NCBI GenBank assembly: GCA_018714405.1
Contig: DVNM01000028.1
Coordinates: 1-64,000, forward strand
Source: Scybalenecus merdavium
GTDB lineage: Bacteria > Bacillota > Clostridia > Oscillospirales > Acutalibacteraceae
DNA length: 64,000 bases
Reading direction: 5' to 3'
Shown in pieces: positions 18,357 through 27,113 of the stretch. Each line of letters begins with the position of its first letter. The first letter of the stretch is position 1. A program made the position numbers and the translations under genes. A model generated the notes under the pieces. It was not told the DNA's origin and searched no databases. It saw only the letters and a list, made by a program, of their open reading frames with translations.

Positions 18357-18399
18357 AACAGACGTTCATGTATAAAAGCTGTAAAATATACAAGCTATA

Positions 18400-18444
18400 C
18401 ATCCGACGCATATACAAAGTTTGTATATGCGCCGGATGCTTTTT
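18400..18444 (+). terminator. Terminator of the alpha-mannosidase transcript
   Basis: An almost perfect 19-bp inverted repeat (18400-18418 with 18420-18438, one mismatch) followed by CTTTTT. It lies 43 bases after the stop. On the minus strand no T run follows. Confidence 0.8.
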
Positions 18445-18484
18445 GGTACAAAAAATCGGCCTTTAAAACAGCAAAAAGCGAGAA

Positions 18485-18605
18485 TGTGTAAAACGATGTG
18501 GAAAACCGCGAAGAGTGTTTGTCTTGCGGCGGAAAATGCTGTTGAAAATGTTGAAAGCCGCAAACAAGACGTATTTCAAAGGCAATTTTCCGCAAATTTT
18601 CCGCA
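18485..18605. other. Cluster of DnaA-box-like nonamers in a 360-base gene-free gap
   Basis: The gap 18357-18716 has no credible gene. Besides the two flanking terminators and an orphan minus-strand promoter it holds TGTGTAAAA (18485-18493), TGTGGAAAA (18497-18505) and two TTTTCCGCA copies 11 bases apart (18586-18594, 18597-18605). The second is 8/9 to the DnaA consensus TTATCCACA complement; the others are 7/9. Chance cannot be excluded. Confidence 0.3.
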
Positions 18606-18615
18606 GAAATTCAAA

Positions 18616-18643
18616 AGTATACAATTTGATAGGGAAATGTCAA
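18616..18643 (-). promoter_or_regulatory. Orphan sigma-A promoter downstream of ftsZ, facing the gene-free gap
   Basis: On the minus strand, TTGACA (18638-18643), a 16-base spacer and TATACT (18616-18621). Transcription would start near 18609, just after the ftsZ terminator, and run toward the mannosidase 3' end. No ORF with a ribosome-binding site follows, so the product would be an RNA of up to about 210 bases. Confidence 0.5.
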
Positions 18644-18672
18644 ACTGCATATACAAAAGAATTTCGCGCAAA

Positions 18673-18702
18673 AAAACAGCCCGGCACAAGCCGGGCTGTT
18701 TT
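18673..18702 (-). terminator. Terminator of ftsZ
   Basis: A perfect 13-bp stem (AAAACAGCCCGGC with GCCGGGCTGTTTT) and a four-base loop, followed on the minus strand by a T run, 14 bases after the ftsZ stop. Confidence 0.9.
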
Positions 18703-18716
18703 ATAAGTTCATTCAC

Positions 18717-19826
18717 TTATTTTTTGAAGAAAGACACGATGTCGGTAAATGCGTCGTCATCGCTGGAGGACAGCGAAGAAGCATTGTCCGTGGGCGGAGC
18801 AACTTCTGCTTCGGCAGCGGCTGCTTTTTCGTCCTTTGCGCTGTGCGCCTGGGTGGGTTTGCCGTTTTCATCACCGAAACGCGTAGCGATCACGGTAATG
18901 ATCATCTCATCCTCCAGGTCCTCATCGAAGTTTGCACCCCAAATGATCTCGCAGTCAGGATGCACAGCGTTGGTCACGATAGAGGAAGCCGTGTCGATCT
19001 CTTCCAGGCCAACATCGGTGGAAGCCGTGATGTTCAGCAGCACGCCGCGTGCACCGTCGATAGATGTATTGAGCAGCGGGCTGGAGATCGCCTGCTTGGC
19101 CGCCTCTTCCGCTTTGTCCTTGCCGCTGGCACGGCCAACGCCCATGTGCGCATAGCCGGCGTCTTTCATGATCTCGGTCACATCGGCGAAGTCGCTGTTA
19201 ACAAGACCGGTTGCATTGACAAGGTCAGAAATGCTCTGCACGCCCTGACGAAGCACATCGTTTGCAATGTCAAAAGCGTTAAGGAACGTAATTTTGTCGT
19301 CGGTCACATACTTCAGGTTCTCGTTCGGGATAACCATCAGCGCGTCGGCATACTCGGCCAGTTCTTCAATGCCGGCCTGTGCCTGCTTCATTCTGTGCGG
19401 GCCTTCAAAGGCAAACGGCGTTGTAACAACACCAACCGTCAGGATGCCGAGATCCTTCGCGATTTTGGCAACGACCGGTGCTGCACCGGTGCCCGTGCCG
19501 CCACCCATGCCGGCGGTAATAAACACCATTTCACAACCGGTCAGCGCGTCGGTGATCGCCTCGCGGCTCTCTTCGGCAGCGCGTGTGCCGACCTCAGGCT
19601 TTGCACCGGCGCCGCGGCCTTTTGTGGCCTTTTCGCCGATCAAAATCTTGTGCGTAGCAGAAGATTTCATCAGGGCGGGCTTATCCGAGTTAATGGCAAC
19701 GAATTCCACATCTTTAATACCGCTGTTGACCATGCGGTTCACAGCGTTTCCGCCGCCGCCGCCAACACCGACAACTTTGATCTGTACTACTTTTGTATCG
19801 TCTGTATCGATTTCATATCTTCCCAT
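18717..19826 (-). CDS. ftsZ: Cell division protein FtsZ
   Basis: The tubulin-like GTPase that forms the division ring at midcell. 369 residues. The nucleotide-binding start VGVGGGGGNAVNRM and the tubulin signature GGGTGTGAAP (about residue 107) are present, as are the T7-loop NSDFADV region and the variable linker. A conserved C-terminal peptide (DDAFTDIVSFFKK) binds partner proteins. Preceded by AAAGGAG. It is last in the division cluster but separated from ftsQ by a terminator, and has its own promoter at 19893-19921. Notably, no ftsA precedes it. Confidence 0.98.
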   Translation of the reverse strand: MGRYEIDTDDTKVVQIKVVGVGGGGGNAVNRMVNSGIKDVEFVAINSDKPALMKSSATHKILIGEKATKGRGAGAKPEVGTRAAEESREAITDALTGCEMVFITAGMGGGTGTGAAPVVAKIAKDLGILTVGVVTTPFAFEGPHRMKQAQAGIEELAEYADALMVIPNENLKYVTDDKITFLNAFDIANDVLRQGVQSISDLVNATGLVNSDFADVTEIMKDAGYAHMGVGRASGKDKAEEAAKQAISSPLLNTSIDGARGVLLNITASTDVGLEEIDTASSIVTNAVHPDCEIIWGANFDEDLEDEMIITVIATRFGDENGKPTQAHSAKDEKAAAAEAEVAPPTDNASSLSSSDDDAFTDIVSFFKK

Positions 19827-19892
19827 GGGTCATTCTCCTTTAGTTTTTCTGGCTGGTCATAAATTGTAATCTTTTCGACCACTGCACTTGTT

Positions 19893-19921
19893 ATTGTAAC
19901 AGTTATGTAACCTTTTTGCAA
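19893..19921 (-). promoter_or_regulatory. Promoter of ftsZ
   Basis: On the minus strand, TTGCAA (19916-19921), a 17-base spacer and TACAAT (19893-19898), about 65 bases before the ftsZ ATG. A palindrome TTGTGCA-3-TGCACAA (19983-19999) lies 60 bases upstream and might be a regulator site. Confidence 0.65.
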
Positions 19922-20019
19922 CTGTTTTTTAGAAATATCCTCCATATTACTGATAATGTTTTAAAGATACGAGCCTGCCAATTTGTGCATTTTGCACAAT
20001 CTATTAAAATGTAAAAAAA

Positions 20020-20045
20020 GGAGTAAAGGAAAACACCTTTACTCC
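20020..20045 (-). terminator. Terminator of the mraZ-ftsQ operon
   Basis: A perfect 10-bp stem (GGAGTAAAGG with CCTTTACTCC) followed on the minus strand by a run of seven T. It lies 15 bases after the ftsQ stop and separates the operon from ftsZ. Confidence 0.85.
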
Positions 20046-20059
20046 CCTGTAATTTACCG

Positions 20060-21034
20060 TTACGATTCTGTAAAATATATGTTTTTATCATTTTTAAGGT
20101 TCAGCACGCCGCGTGCAGCCGCATTGCTCTGGCTGATCTCATCAATGCACGCAAGCGCCTGGTTGATCTTATAATCGATCGTATCGGCGTCCACTTCGCC
20201 GAAAAGCATCTGGATGCGTCCGTCATATACCAGGACAAAATTGTTGGCGTCCTGCACAACGATCTCGGTCACTTCGTCTAAAGCGTTTTTCAAAACCGCA
20301 CTGGCAAGGATCGCCACACTGCGGTCGATCAGCTCCCCGTCGAACGAAACGACAGCGCCCGGTGTGTCTTGGCTGAGCGCGGCGCCGCTGATCAAATATA
20401 CGCCGTCCGGGATGGCCTTTGCCTGCTGTTCAAGCACCTTAAAGTCATCATCCAAAAGCGTATATGTACCGTCGCCGCGGTCCACGGCAAACCCGGGCTG
20501 CGATTCCTCTACCGTGATCTCTACCGTGTTCGGCAATACTCGTTTTACCTGTGCATGGCGGATATAAGGCAGGTTCTTTTCCAGCGTTTCACCGATCTCG
20601 CCGGTGTGCAGCAAAAGCAGTTTATCGCCAGTTTCCACACCGCTTGCCGCGCTGACCTGCTCTGCCGTATACATCGTATTGCCGCTGACGCGTACCTCTT
20701 GCACAGAGAATACAAAAACAAGCGTTATAAAAACCAAAACAGCCAGCAAAACGGCAATCGCAAAAAAAGTCAGCACACGCGCTGCGCGCCGCCTGCGCTT
20801 TCTGCGCTGCAGATCGCGCCTGGCCTGACGGGAATGATCCTCTTCCTGCGGCGGCACAGAGTACCGCCGCGGCTGCTTTTGCGCGGCTCTTTGCCGGCGT
20901 TTCCACCCGGCGCGGCTGCGGCCGGCCGGCGGTGCGCTCTGCCTTTGCCGGTCATAATCATATACCTGCGGCGGCTCGATATAATAATCATCCTGAAACG
21001 AACGGTTGCCGCCCTTCTTCTGATTTTTTGCCAT
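20060..21034 (-). CDS. ftsQ: Cell division protein FtsQ/DivIB
   Basis: A single-pass divisome protein that, with FtsL and FtsB/DivIC, recruits and controls FtsW and the septal transpeptidase. 324 residues: a long, very basic cytoplasmic tail (about residues 35-86, arginine-rich), a membrane segment at about 87-110, then a POTRA domain beginning VQEVRVSGNTMYTAEQV and the beta domain (VEITVEESQPGF). The strongly basic tail is longer than in many homologues. It overlaps murA by 47 bases and is the last gene before the operon terminator. Confidence 0.9.
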   Translation of the reverse strand: MAKNQKKGGNRSFQDDYYIEPPQVYDYDRQRQSAPPAGRSRAGWKRRQRAAQKQPRRYSVPPQEEDHSRQARRDLQRRKRRRRAARVLTFFAIAVLLAVLVFITLVFVFSVQEVRVSGNTMYTAEQVSAASGVETGDKLLLLHTGEIGETLEKNLPYIRHAQVKRVLPNTVEITVEESQPGFAVDRGDGTYTLLDDDFKVLEQQAKAIPDGVYLISGAALSQDTPGAVVSFDGELIDRSVAILASAVLKNALDEVTEIVVQDANNFVLVYDGRIQMLFGEVDADTIDYKINQALACIDEISQSNAAARGVLNLKNDKNIYFTES

Positions 21035-22280
21035 CTCTCACAATCTGTGCTCCAAGTGCACGGAGCATCGTCTCCATATTTTCATATCCACGGTCAATAT
21101 GACCGATGTCTGTAATTTCTGTTACGCCCTGCGCCGCCAGCGCTGCCACAACAAGCGCCGCGCCGCCGCGCAGATCGGTTGCCCTGACCCTTGTGCCGGA
21201 CAATTTTGGTACGCCCTCCACAACGGCAACCTTGTCGCTCACATCGATTTTCGCACCCAGTTTTTTCAGTTCCGGCACATGCCGGTAGCGGTTTTCAAAA
21301 ATGTTTTCCACAAAAACACTTGTGCCGTGCGCCACACAGGCAAGCGCCATCACCGGCGCCTGGCAGTCTGTTGGAAAGCCCGGGTACGGCATCGTTTTGA
21401 CCTGGCCGAGCTTTTTCAAGTACTTCGGCGGCGTGATCGTCAGCGTGTCTTGCGCAGTACGCAGACGGCAGCCGCTGTTGTAAAACACCGGAAAGACCGG
21501 ATTCAGGTGTGCCGCGCAAACATTTTGCAGCGTGATCTGAGAACACGTTGCCGCGGCGCAGCACATCAGCGTGCAGGCCAGGATTCGGTCCGGGATCACC
21601 GCGTGCTCCGCACCGTGCAGGCGGGAAACGCCAGTGATCTCGATCGTGCCGCTGCCTGCGCCGCGTATTTTTGCACCGCAGCGGTTCAAAAACACAGCCA
21701 AGTCTTCAATTTCCGGTTCGCGCGCCGCATTGACAAGCAGCGTTCGGCCGCGTGCCACCGTGGCGGCGATCATAATATTTTCCGTTGCGCCGACACTCGG
21801 AAACGGCAAAATGATTTTCTCACCGTGCAGCGCCTGCACGCTGCAGCGGATACACGAGCCTTCGCTGACAGCCTGCATGCCGAGCAGATTCAGTCCATAC
21901 AGATGCAGATCAATGGGCCGCAGGCCAATTTCACAGCCGCCCGGCGCACACAAAACGGCACGGTGCATCCGCGCGGCAAGCGGCGCAAGAAAAATGATGG
22001 ACGAACGCATCTCGTGCATCATTTCCTCGGGAATATCGAATTTATCGATCGTCTGGGTATCTACGATCAGCGTGGAGCCCTCGCGGCTGATCTTTGCCCC
22101 AAGATATGCAAGGATCCTGCAGGCAACCTCCACATCGTTCAGCGCCGGGCAGTTATGTAACACGCTCTTTCCGCCGGCCAGGATCGTGGCAGCCAAAATG
22201 GGCAGCACGGCGTTTTTGGCGCCGTGTACGCAGGCCGTACCCTGCAGCGTACGGCCGCCTTCTACGATAAACTTTTCCAT
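20988..22280 (-). CDS. murA: UDP-N-acetylglucosamine 1-carboxyvinyltransferase
   Basis: Transfers enolpyruvate from PEP to UDP-GlcNAc, the committed step of peptidoglycan synthesis, in the cytoplasm. 430 residues. The loop cysteine that fosfomycin alkylates is present as Cys116 in APGGCEIGLRPID. KNAVLPILAA near the N-terminus and DRGYENM near the C-terminus fit the family. I chose ATG 22280, which has AAAGGGG at a good distance; a GTG at 22286 is too close to that site. Finding murA inside the dcw cluster, between murG and ftsQ, is typical of several Firmicutes. Confidence 0.95.
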   Translation of the reverse strand: MEKFIVEGGRTLQGTACVHGAKNAVLPILAATILAGGKSVLHNCPALNDVEVACRILAYLGAKISREGSTLIVDTQTIDKFDIPEEMMHEMRSSIIFLAPLAARMHRAVLCAPGGCEIGLRPIDLHLYGLNLLGMQAVSEGSCIRCSVQALHGEKIILPFPSVGATENIMIAATVARGRTLLVNAAREPEIEDLAVFLNRCGAKIRGAGSGTIEITGVSRLHGAEHAVIPDRILACTLMCCAAATCSQITLQNVCAAHLNPVFPVFYNSGCRLRTAQDTLTITPPKYLKKLGQVKTMPYPGFPTDCQAPVMALACVAHGTSVFVENIFENRYRHVPELKKLGAKIDVSDKVAVVEGVPKLSGTRVRATDLRGGAALVVAALAAQGVTEITDIGHIDRGYENMETMLRALGAQIVRDGKKSEEGRQPFVSG

Positions 22281-22340
22281 TTTCACACCCCTTTGTCATC
22301 GCTTTATTCTATGACAAAGAGCAGAAAATGGTTAAGCCGC

Positions 22341-23462
22341 TTATTTTTCTTTTTGTGCGAGGGAAAGGATCACGCGGCAGATCTCTTCACAGGCGTCTGT
22401 TTTCGCCATGGCGGCCGCCGCCTGCCCCATCTGCTGCAGTTTAGACGGATGCGCAACGAGCGTATCGATCGTTTCCAGCAGCTTATCAGAAGTCAGTTCT
22501 TTTTCCTCAATGACGATGGCTGCGCCGCGCTTGACAAGCGACATAGCGTTGTGGTACTGGTGGTTTTCCGCCACATAGGGCGACGGGATCAGCACCGACG
22601 GTTTACCCATAGCCAGCAGTTCAGAAATAGTGCTGGCACCGGCACGGCCAATGACCAGATCGGCCGCCGCAAGACATTCGTCCATATTGTCGATATACTG
22701 ACGCACGACCACATTGTCGCAGTTTTTAAAGCCGTGCTTTTCCAGCGCATCAAACATTTCCGGATTGTTCTTGCCCGCCGAATGGATGTGGTAACACGAT
22801 TTGTCTTTGGCATGGCGGATCAGCACATCGAGCATAGCGTCATTGATCGGCTTTGCGCCGAGCGAGCCGCCGGTCGAAAGCACAAGGAGCTTTCCCTCCG
22901 GTATGCCAAGCTTGATGCGCGCTGCACGGCGGTCGGCGCGCAAGATCTCGCCGCGCACCGGCAAGCCGGTGACCACCGGCTTGTTGCGGCAGGTCATGCG
23001 CTGCGCCGCATCCTCATTCGTAAGCATTACGCGGTCAACGAGTTTGGCAAGCGACTTGTTGGTAATGCCGGGATAGGCGTTTTGTTCGTGGATGCAGGTC
23101 GGGATATGCATTTTTGCCGCCGTCTCCAGCACCGGGCCGCTGACATAACCGCCAAAGCCGATAACGGCATCCGGCGCAAAATCGCGCAGAATACTGCGGC
23201 TTTGCAGCGACGCCGTCAGCATATAAAACACCGTTTTTACATTATGTACGATCGCACCGGGTGAAAAACTGCGGCGAAAGCCGGAGATGCGGATCGTTTT
23301 AAAAGCAAAACCGGCGACCGGGACCAGGCTGCTTTCCATATGGTCGGCCGTGCCGATAAAGAGAATGGACGTTTCCGGGTAACGTTCACGAATCGCAGAT
23401 GCAACGGCAAGCGCCGGGTTGATGTGGCCGGCCGTACCGCCGGCGGCAAACACAAGTTTCAT
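22341..23462 (-). CDS. murG: UDP-GlcNAc:lipid I N-acetylglucosaminyltransferase
   Basis: Adds GlcNAc to lipid I on the inner membrane face, producing lipid II. 373 residues, GT-B fold. Motifs: the N-terminal glycine loop AAGGTAGHINPALAVA, GFGGYVSGPVL, the second glycine loop LSTGGSLGAKPIN, and the donor-binding RAGASTISELLAMGKPSVLIP with ENHQYHNA. Ten bases after ftsW in the same operon. No unusual substitutions were seen in the loops. Confidence 0.96.
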   Translation of the reverse strand: MKLVFAAGGTAGHINPALAVASAIRERYPETSILFIGTADHMESSLVPVAGFAFKTIRISGFRRSFSPGAIVHNVKTVFYMLTASLQSRSILRDFAPDAVIGFGGYVSGPVLETAAKMHIPTCIHEQNAYPGITNKSLAKLVDRVMLTNEDAAQRMTCRNKPVVTGLPVRGEILRADRRAARIKLGIPEGKLLVLSTGGSLGAKPINDAMLDVLIRHAKDKSCYHIHSAGKNNPEMFDALEKHGFKNCDNVVVRQYIDNMDECLAAADLVIGRAGASTISELLAMGKPSVLIPSPYVAENHQYHNAMSLVKRGAAIVIEEKELTSDKLLETIDTLVAHPSKLQQMGQAAAAMAKTDACEEICRVILSLAQKEK

Positions 23463-23472
23463 AACAAATACC

Positions 23473-24654
23473 TCAGTTCAGCTTTTTGACTTTTGTTCGT
23501 CGTGATACCGAAAGGACAACGCCCATCTCGCCGAGCAGCATCATCATAGCTGTGCCGCCGTAGCTGAAAAACGGCAGCGCAATACCGGTGTTCGGGATCG
23601 TGTCCGTAACAACAAGAATATTAAAGACGACCTGAATGCCGACCTGCGCCACAATGCCGATCACCAGAAGGGCGCCGAAGCGGTCTTCGCAGTTGACGGC
23701 AATGATCATGCCGCGCCAGATCAGCAGTGCAAACAGCACAATGATGACGGCAGCGCCGATAAACCCCAGCTCTTCGCAGACGATGGAGAAAATAAAGTCA
23801 TTTTGCGGTTCGCTGACATAAAGGTACTTTTGCTTGGAATTGCCGAGACCCTCACCGAAGAAACCGCCCGAGCCGATGGCGTACAATGAGTTATTGATCT
23901 GCCAGCGGCCGTCGGTCGGTTCATACGTTTTATCGACCCAGGCAAGAATACGCGGCTGCACATAATCGGGCAGGATCTGCGGGTTCGTTACGCAGACGAC
24001 GACAGCCGCCGCAACGGCACCAATGCCGACGATGAACAGCCAAGCCGGCGTGCCGCCCACCCACATCAGCGCTGCGCCGATGCAGAACATCAGGATCGTG
24101 CAGGACATGTGGTTTTCCAGCGCGATCAGCACACAAAACACAGCGATCATCGCCAGCGGGATCACAATGCCGTACACGACTTTTTTCATTTTCAGACAGT
24201 ATTTAGAGATGTAAGCCGACATGATCACGACAAGTGCGAACTTGGCAATGTCAGACGGCTGCAGCGTAAACGGGCCGATCGGGATCCAGCGCTTAAAATC
24301 CTGAAAATCTGTGTGGTAAAACAGCACAATGACCAAAAGCAGCAGAGAGACAAGCGCGATCGGAACGGCAAACACCTGCAGCCATTTGTAATTCAGCCGT
24401 GAAAAAATCAGCATGGCCGCAACGCCGACCGCCGCAAAAATGCACTGGTTACGAAAGAAATAAAAACTGTCCTGCCCCTCATTATAATACGCATCCGGAT
24501 AGCTGGCAGAAAGCAGCATGACCAGGCCGATGGCAAGCAGCGTCATGACCAAAACAAAAAAAGGAATGTCGATGCTGCCGGTCGTGACAAAATCAGATTT
24601 TTGAAACGCTTTGAACTTTTTAGGCGAAAAAGAACGTCCGGCTATTTTTTCCAA
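23473..24654 (-). CDS. ftsW: Septal peptidoglycan glycosyltransferase FtsW (SEDS family)
   Basis: Polymerises lipid II at the septum together with the class B PBP encoded upstream. About 393 residues with roughly ten membrane segments. SEDS motifs: RWIPIGPFTLQPSDIAKFAL, a GRWQINNSLYAIGSGGFFG loop, and NTGIALPFFSYGGTAMM near the end. The AAAGGAG at 24664-24670 points to a TTG start at 24654, 8 bases away. The frame also opens at GTG 24663, but that codon overlaps the ribosome-binding site. Sporulation homologue SpoVE is the alternative; being in the dcw cluster does not discriminate. Confidence 0.9.
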   Translation of the reverse strand: MEKIAGRSFSPKKFKAFQKSDFVTTGSIDIPFFVLVMTLLAIGLVMLLSASYPDAYYNEGQDSFYFFRNQCIFAAVGVAAMLIFSRLNYKWLQVFAVPIALVSLLLLVIVLFYHTDFQDFKRWIPIGPFTLQPSDIAKFALVVIMSAYISKYCLKMKKVVYGIVIPLAMIAVFCVLIALENHMSCTILMFCIGAALMWVGGTPAWLFIVGIGAVAAAVVVCVTNPQILPDYVQPRILAWVDKTYEPTDGRWQINNSLYAIGSGGFFGEGLGNSKQKYLYVSEPQNDFIFSIVCEELGFIGAAVIIVLFALLIWRGMIIAVNCEDRFGALLVIGIVAQVGIQVVFNILVVTDTIPNTGIALPFFSYGGTAMMMLLGEMGVVLSVSRRTKVKKLN

Positions 24655-24696
24655 GCACAACACTCCTTTGTAAAAATCAATTCATAAAACGCACTA

Positions 24697-25752
24697 TTAT
24701 ACGCGCACAAAGCAGTCGCCGAAGTAGTAAAGCAGCACACCGATCACACAGCCGGCCGCATTGACCAGAGAAAAGACCACACAGATCTTTTTTTCTTTCC
24801 AGCCGCACATTTCAAAATGGTGGTGGATCGGCGCCATTTTAAAGACGCGCTTGCCGTGTGTCAATTTAAAATAACCGATCTGAATGATGTCGCTCATCGT
24901 CTCAGATACATAAACGATGCCGATCGGCAACAGCAGCAGAGGACAGCGCACGGCAAAGCCAAGCGCCACGACCAGACCGCCGAGGAACAGCGAACCTGTG
25001 TCGCCCATAAACACCTTGGCGGGGTTCCAGTTCCAGCACAAAAAGCCGATCATTGCACCAAACAGCGCCGCAGAAATAATAATCAAACCACTGAATTGCG
25101 CAATGGCGCCTATGGCGATAAAAGCGACGGAAACCGTTACGGTAACGGAAGAACACAGACCGTCAATACCGTCTGTCAGATTGACGGAATTCACACCGCC
25201 GTAAACGATGAAAAGACCCACAAGCCAGAAGCAGACCGCGCCAAAGCCGCTGCTCAGATCCACACGGCCGACAAACGGAATATACCACCATGTGTTGTCA
25301 GAAAGCCAAAGCGTTGCCAAAAAGGCAAGCGCCACGACCAGCTGGCCAATGGTTTTCTGGCGCGCTGTCAGCCCCTCATTGCGTTTGAGCTTGATTTTGG
25401 TGTAGTCGTCGATAAAGCCGATGATGCCGCAGCCAAGCGCAAGCAGCAGGCAGGCAGCGAGCGCCACAAGATCAGAGCCCTCATTAAAGCGGCTGGACGC
25501 ACTTTCAAACGTGCCGCCGCTGAAATGAAAAATCAGAAACGACACCGCGCAGGAGACGATCATGCCGATGGCGAACATAAAACCGCCCATATTCGGCGTG
25601 CCCTGCTTTTTCTTGTGCCACGAAGGGCCGATCTCAAGAATAGTCTGCCCAAATTTCAGCTTTCTCAGCCACGGAATAATTACAAAACCGAGGCCGCCGG
25701 TCACGCCGAAGGCAATGACTGCTGCGATCAACGCAATAATTGTACCGTTCAT
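24697..25752 (-). CDS. mraY: Phospho-N-acetylmuramoyl-pentapeptide transferase
   Basis: Moves phospho-MurNAc-pentapeptide from UDP to undecaprenyl phosphate, making lipid I. About 351 residues, ten membrane segments. Family motifs: KKKQGTPNMGGFMF, FIDDYTKIKLKRNEGL with the aspartate pair, NSVNLTDGIDGL, and MAPIHHHFEMCGW. ATG 25752 overlaps the murF stop as ATGA and is preferred to a GTG at 25764. Unlike the B. subtilis order, no murD follows; ftsW is next after 42 bases. Confidence 0.96.
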   Translation of the reverse strand: MNGTIIALIAAVIAFGVTGGLGFVIIPWLRKLKFGQTILEIGPSWHKKKQGTPNMGGFMFAIGMIVSCAVSFLIFHFSGGTFESASSRFNEGSDLVALAACLLLALGCGIIGFIDDYTKIKLKRNEGLTARQKTIGQLVVALAFLATLWLSDNTWWYIPFVGRVDLSSGFGAVCFWLVGLFIVYGGVNSVNLTDGIDGLCSSVTVTVSVAFIAIGAIAQFSGLIIISAALFGAMIGFLCWNWNPAKVFMGDTGSLFLGGLVVALGFAVRCPLLLLPIGIVYVSETMSDIIQIGYFKLTHGKRVFKMAPIHHHFEMCGWKEKKICVVFSLVNAAGCVIGVLLYYFGDCFVRV

Positions 25753-27113
25753 TGGTTTGCCCACCTTTCGTATAAGAAGTGGATCACTTCCTCTAATTTC
25801 ATACCTCTGGAGCCTTTAAACAAAACCGCATCCTGTGCCGTGCAAACGCCGTACAGCGCATTGCAAAGGGCTGCTTTATTGTCGAACAAATACGCATCGG
25901 CCAGGCCGGCGTCTTTTGCGCCCTGTACCAGGTGCGCGCAGTCCGTGCCGTAGCAGTAAAGCATTGTGATGCCGGATGCTGCCGCCGCACGGCCGACCTC
26001 GTAATGTGCCTGTTCGGCATAACTGCCCAGCTCCAGCATGTCGCCCAGCACGGCAATATGCCGTTTGGCAGGCAGAGACATCAGTGTTTTCAGCGCCGCG
26101 TGCATGGAATCCGGCGATGCGTTGTAACAGTCTTCTACCACCGTAATACCGCCGCGGTGCACGATTTTCTGACGCATGCCGGAAGGTTCATATGCCTCCA
26201 GCGCCTCTGCCGCAGCCTGCGGCGCGACCCCCAGTTCCACGCCGGCGGCAAACGCCAAAAGTGCGTCGTAAACGTTATGTATGCCGACAGTCGGAAGCTT
26301 TATTTTACAGGAAGTGCCGGCAAATTTTATGTCGAACGTTGTGTAGAGTTCCGTTTCTTCTATATTTTCGGCCACATAGGCACAGTCCTTATTTTCAATG
26401 CCCACAAAGATGACCGGGTGATCGTCCAAATGCACCGTTTGCAGAAGATCGTTGTCGCCGTTTAAAATCAGCGGCGCGCCCGGCGCAAGACCGTCTACCA
26501 GTTCCAGTTTGGCGCGCAGGATACCCTCGCGCGAACCCAGGTTTTCAATGTGCGAAACGCCAACATTCGTAATCATGCCCAGTGTCGGCCGTACGCGCGT
26601 GACCAGGTCGTGGATCTCACCAAAATGGTTCATGCCCATTTCCACAACCGCAGCGCCGGTCGTGCTGTCCAGGCCGAAAAGCGTTTGCGGTACGCCAATA
26701 TCATTATTCAGATTGCCCTGCGTTTTCAGGCAGTTATATTTTGCGCCCAAAACAAGCGCCGTAAAGTCCTTGGTGGTCGTTTTGCCGACACTGCCGGTCA
26801 GGCCGACGACCGGAATATCAAACCGGCTGCGGTAATACCCGGCAAGGTCAAGCAGTGCGCGCCGCGTGTTTTTCACCAAAAGCTGCGGGCAGCCTGCGTC
26901 TACCGGGTGTTCGGCCATAATGGCGGCCGCACCGGCCAGCGCGGCCAGCGGCGCAAAATCATGGCCGTCAAACCGTTCGCCGCGGATGCACACAAAAAGC
27001 GCGCCGGGCTGTACTTTTCTGTTGTCGATCGCAACACGGTCAAACACCGCGTCCGTATTGGCGGTGGCGCCAAGTGCTTTGGCTGCTTCAAGCAGGCTGA
27101 TCTGTTCCATCAT
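25749..27113 (-). CDS. murF: UDP-N-acetylmuramoyl-tripeptide--D-alanyl-D-alanine ligase
   Basis: Adds D-Ala-D-Ala to the UDP-MurNAc-tripeptide with ATP. 454 residues with the three Mur-ligase domains: an N-terminal UDP-binding part (SLLEAAKALG, FDGHDF), the ATPase core with the P-loop GLTGSVGKTTTKD and EMGMNHFGEI, and a C-terminal domain (DCYNASPDSMHAAL, LGDMLELG). Overlaps murE by 4 bases and mraY by 4 bases, indicating translational coupling. Confidence 0.95.
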   Translation of the reverse strand: MMEQISLLEAAKALGATANTDAVFDRVAIDNRKVQPGALFVCIRGERFDGHDFAPLAALAGAAAIMAEHPVDAGCPQLLVKNTRRALLDLAGYYRSRFDIPVVGLTGSVGKTTTKDFTALVLGAKYNCLKTQGNLNNDIGVPQTLFGLDSTTGAAVVEMGMNHFGEIHDLVTRVRPTLGMITNVGVSHIENLGSREGILRAKLELVDGLAPGAPLILNGDNDLLQTVHLDDHPVIFVGIENKDCAYVAENIEETELYTTFDIKFAGTSCKIKLPTVGIHNVYDALLAFAAGVELGVAPQAAAEALEAYEPSGMRQKIVHRGGITVVEDCYNASPDSMHAALKTLMSLPAKRHIAVLGDMLELGSYAEQAHYEVGRAAAASGITMLYCYGTDCAHLVQGAKDAGLADAYLFDNKAALCNALYGVCTAQDAVLFKGSRGMKLEEVIHFLYERWANQ

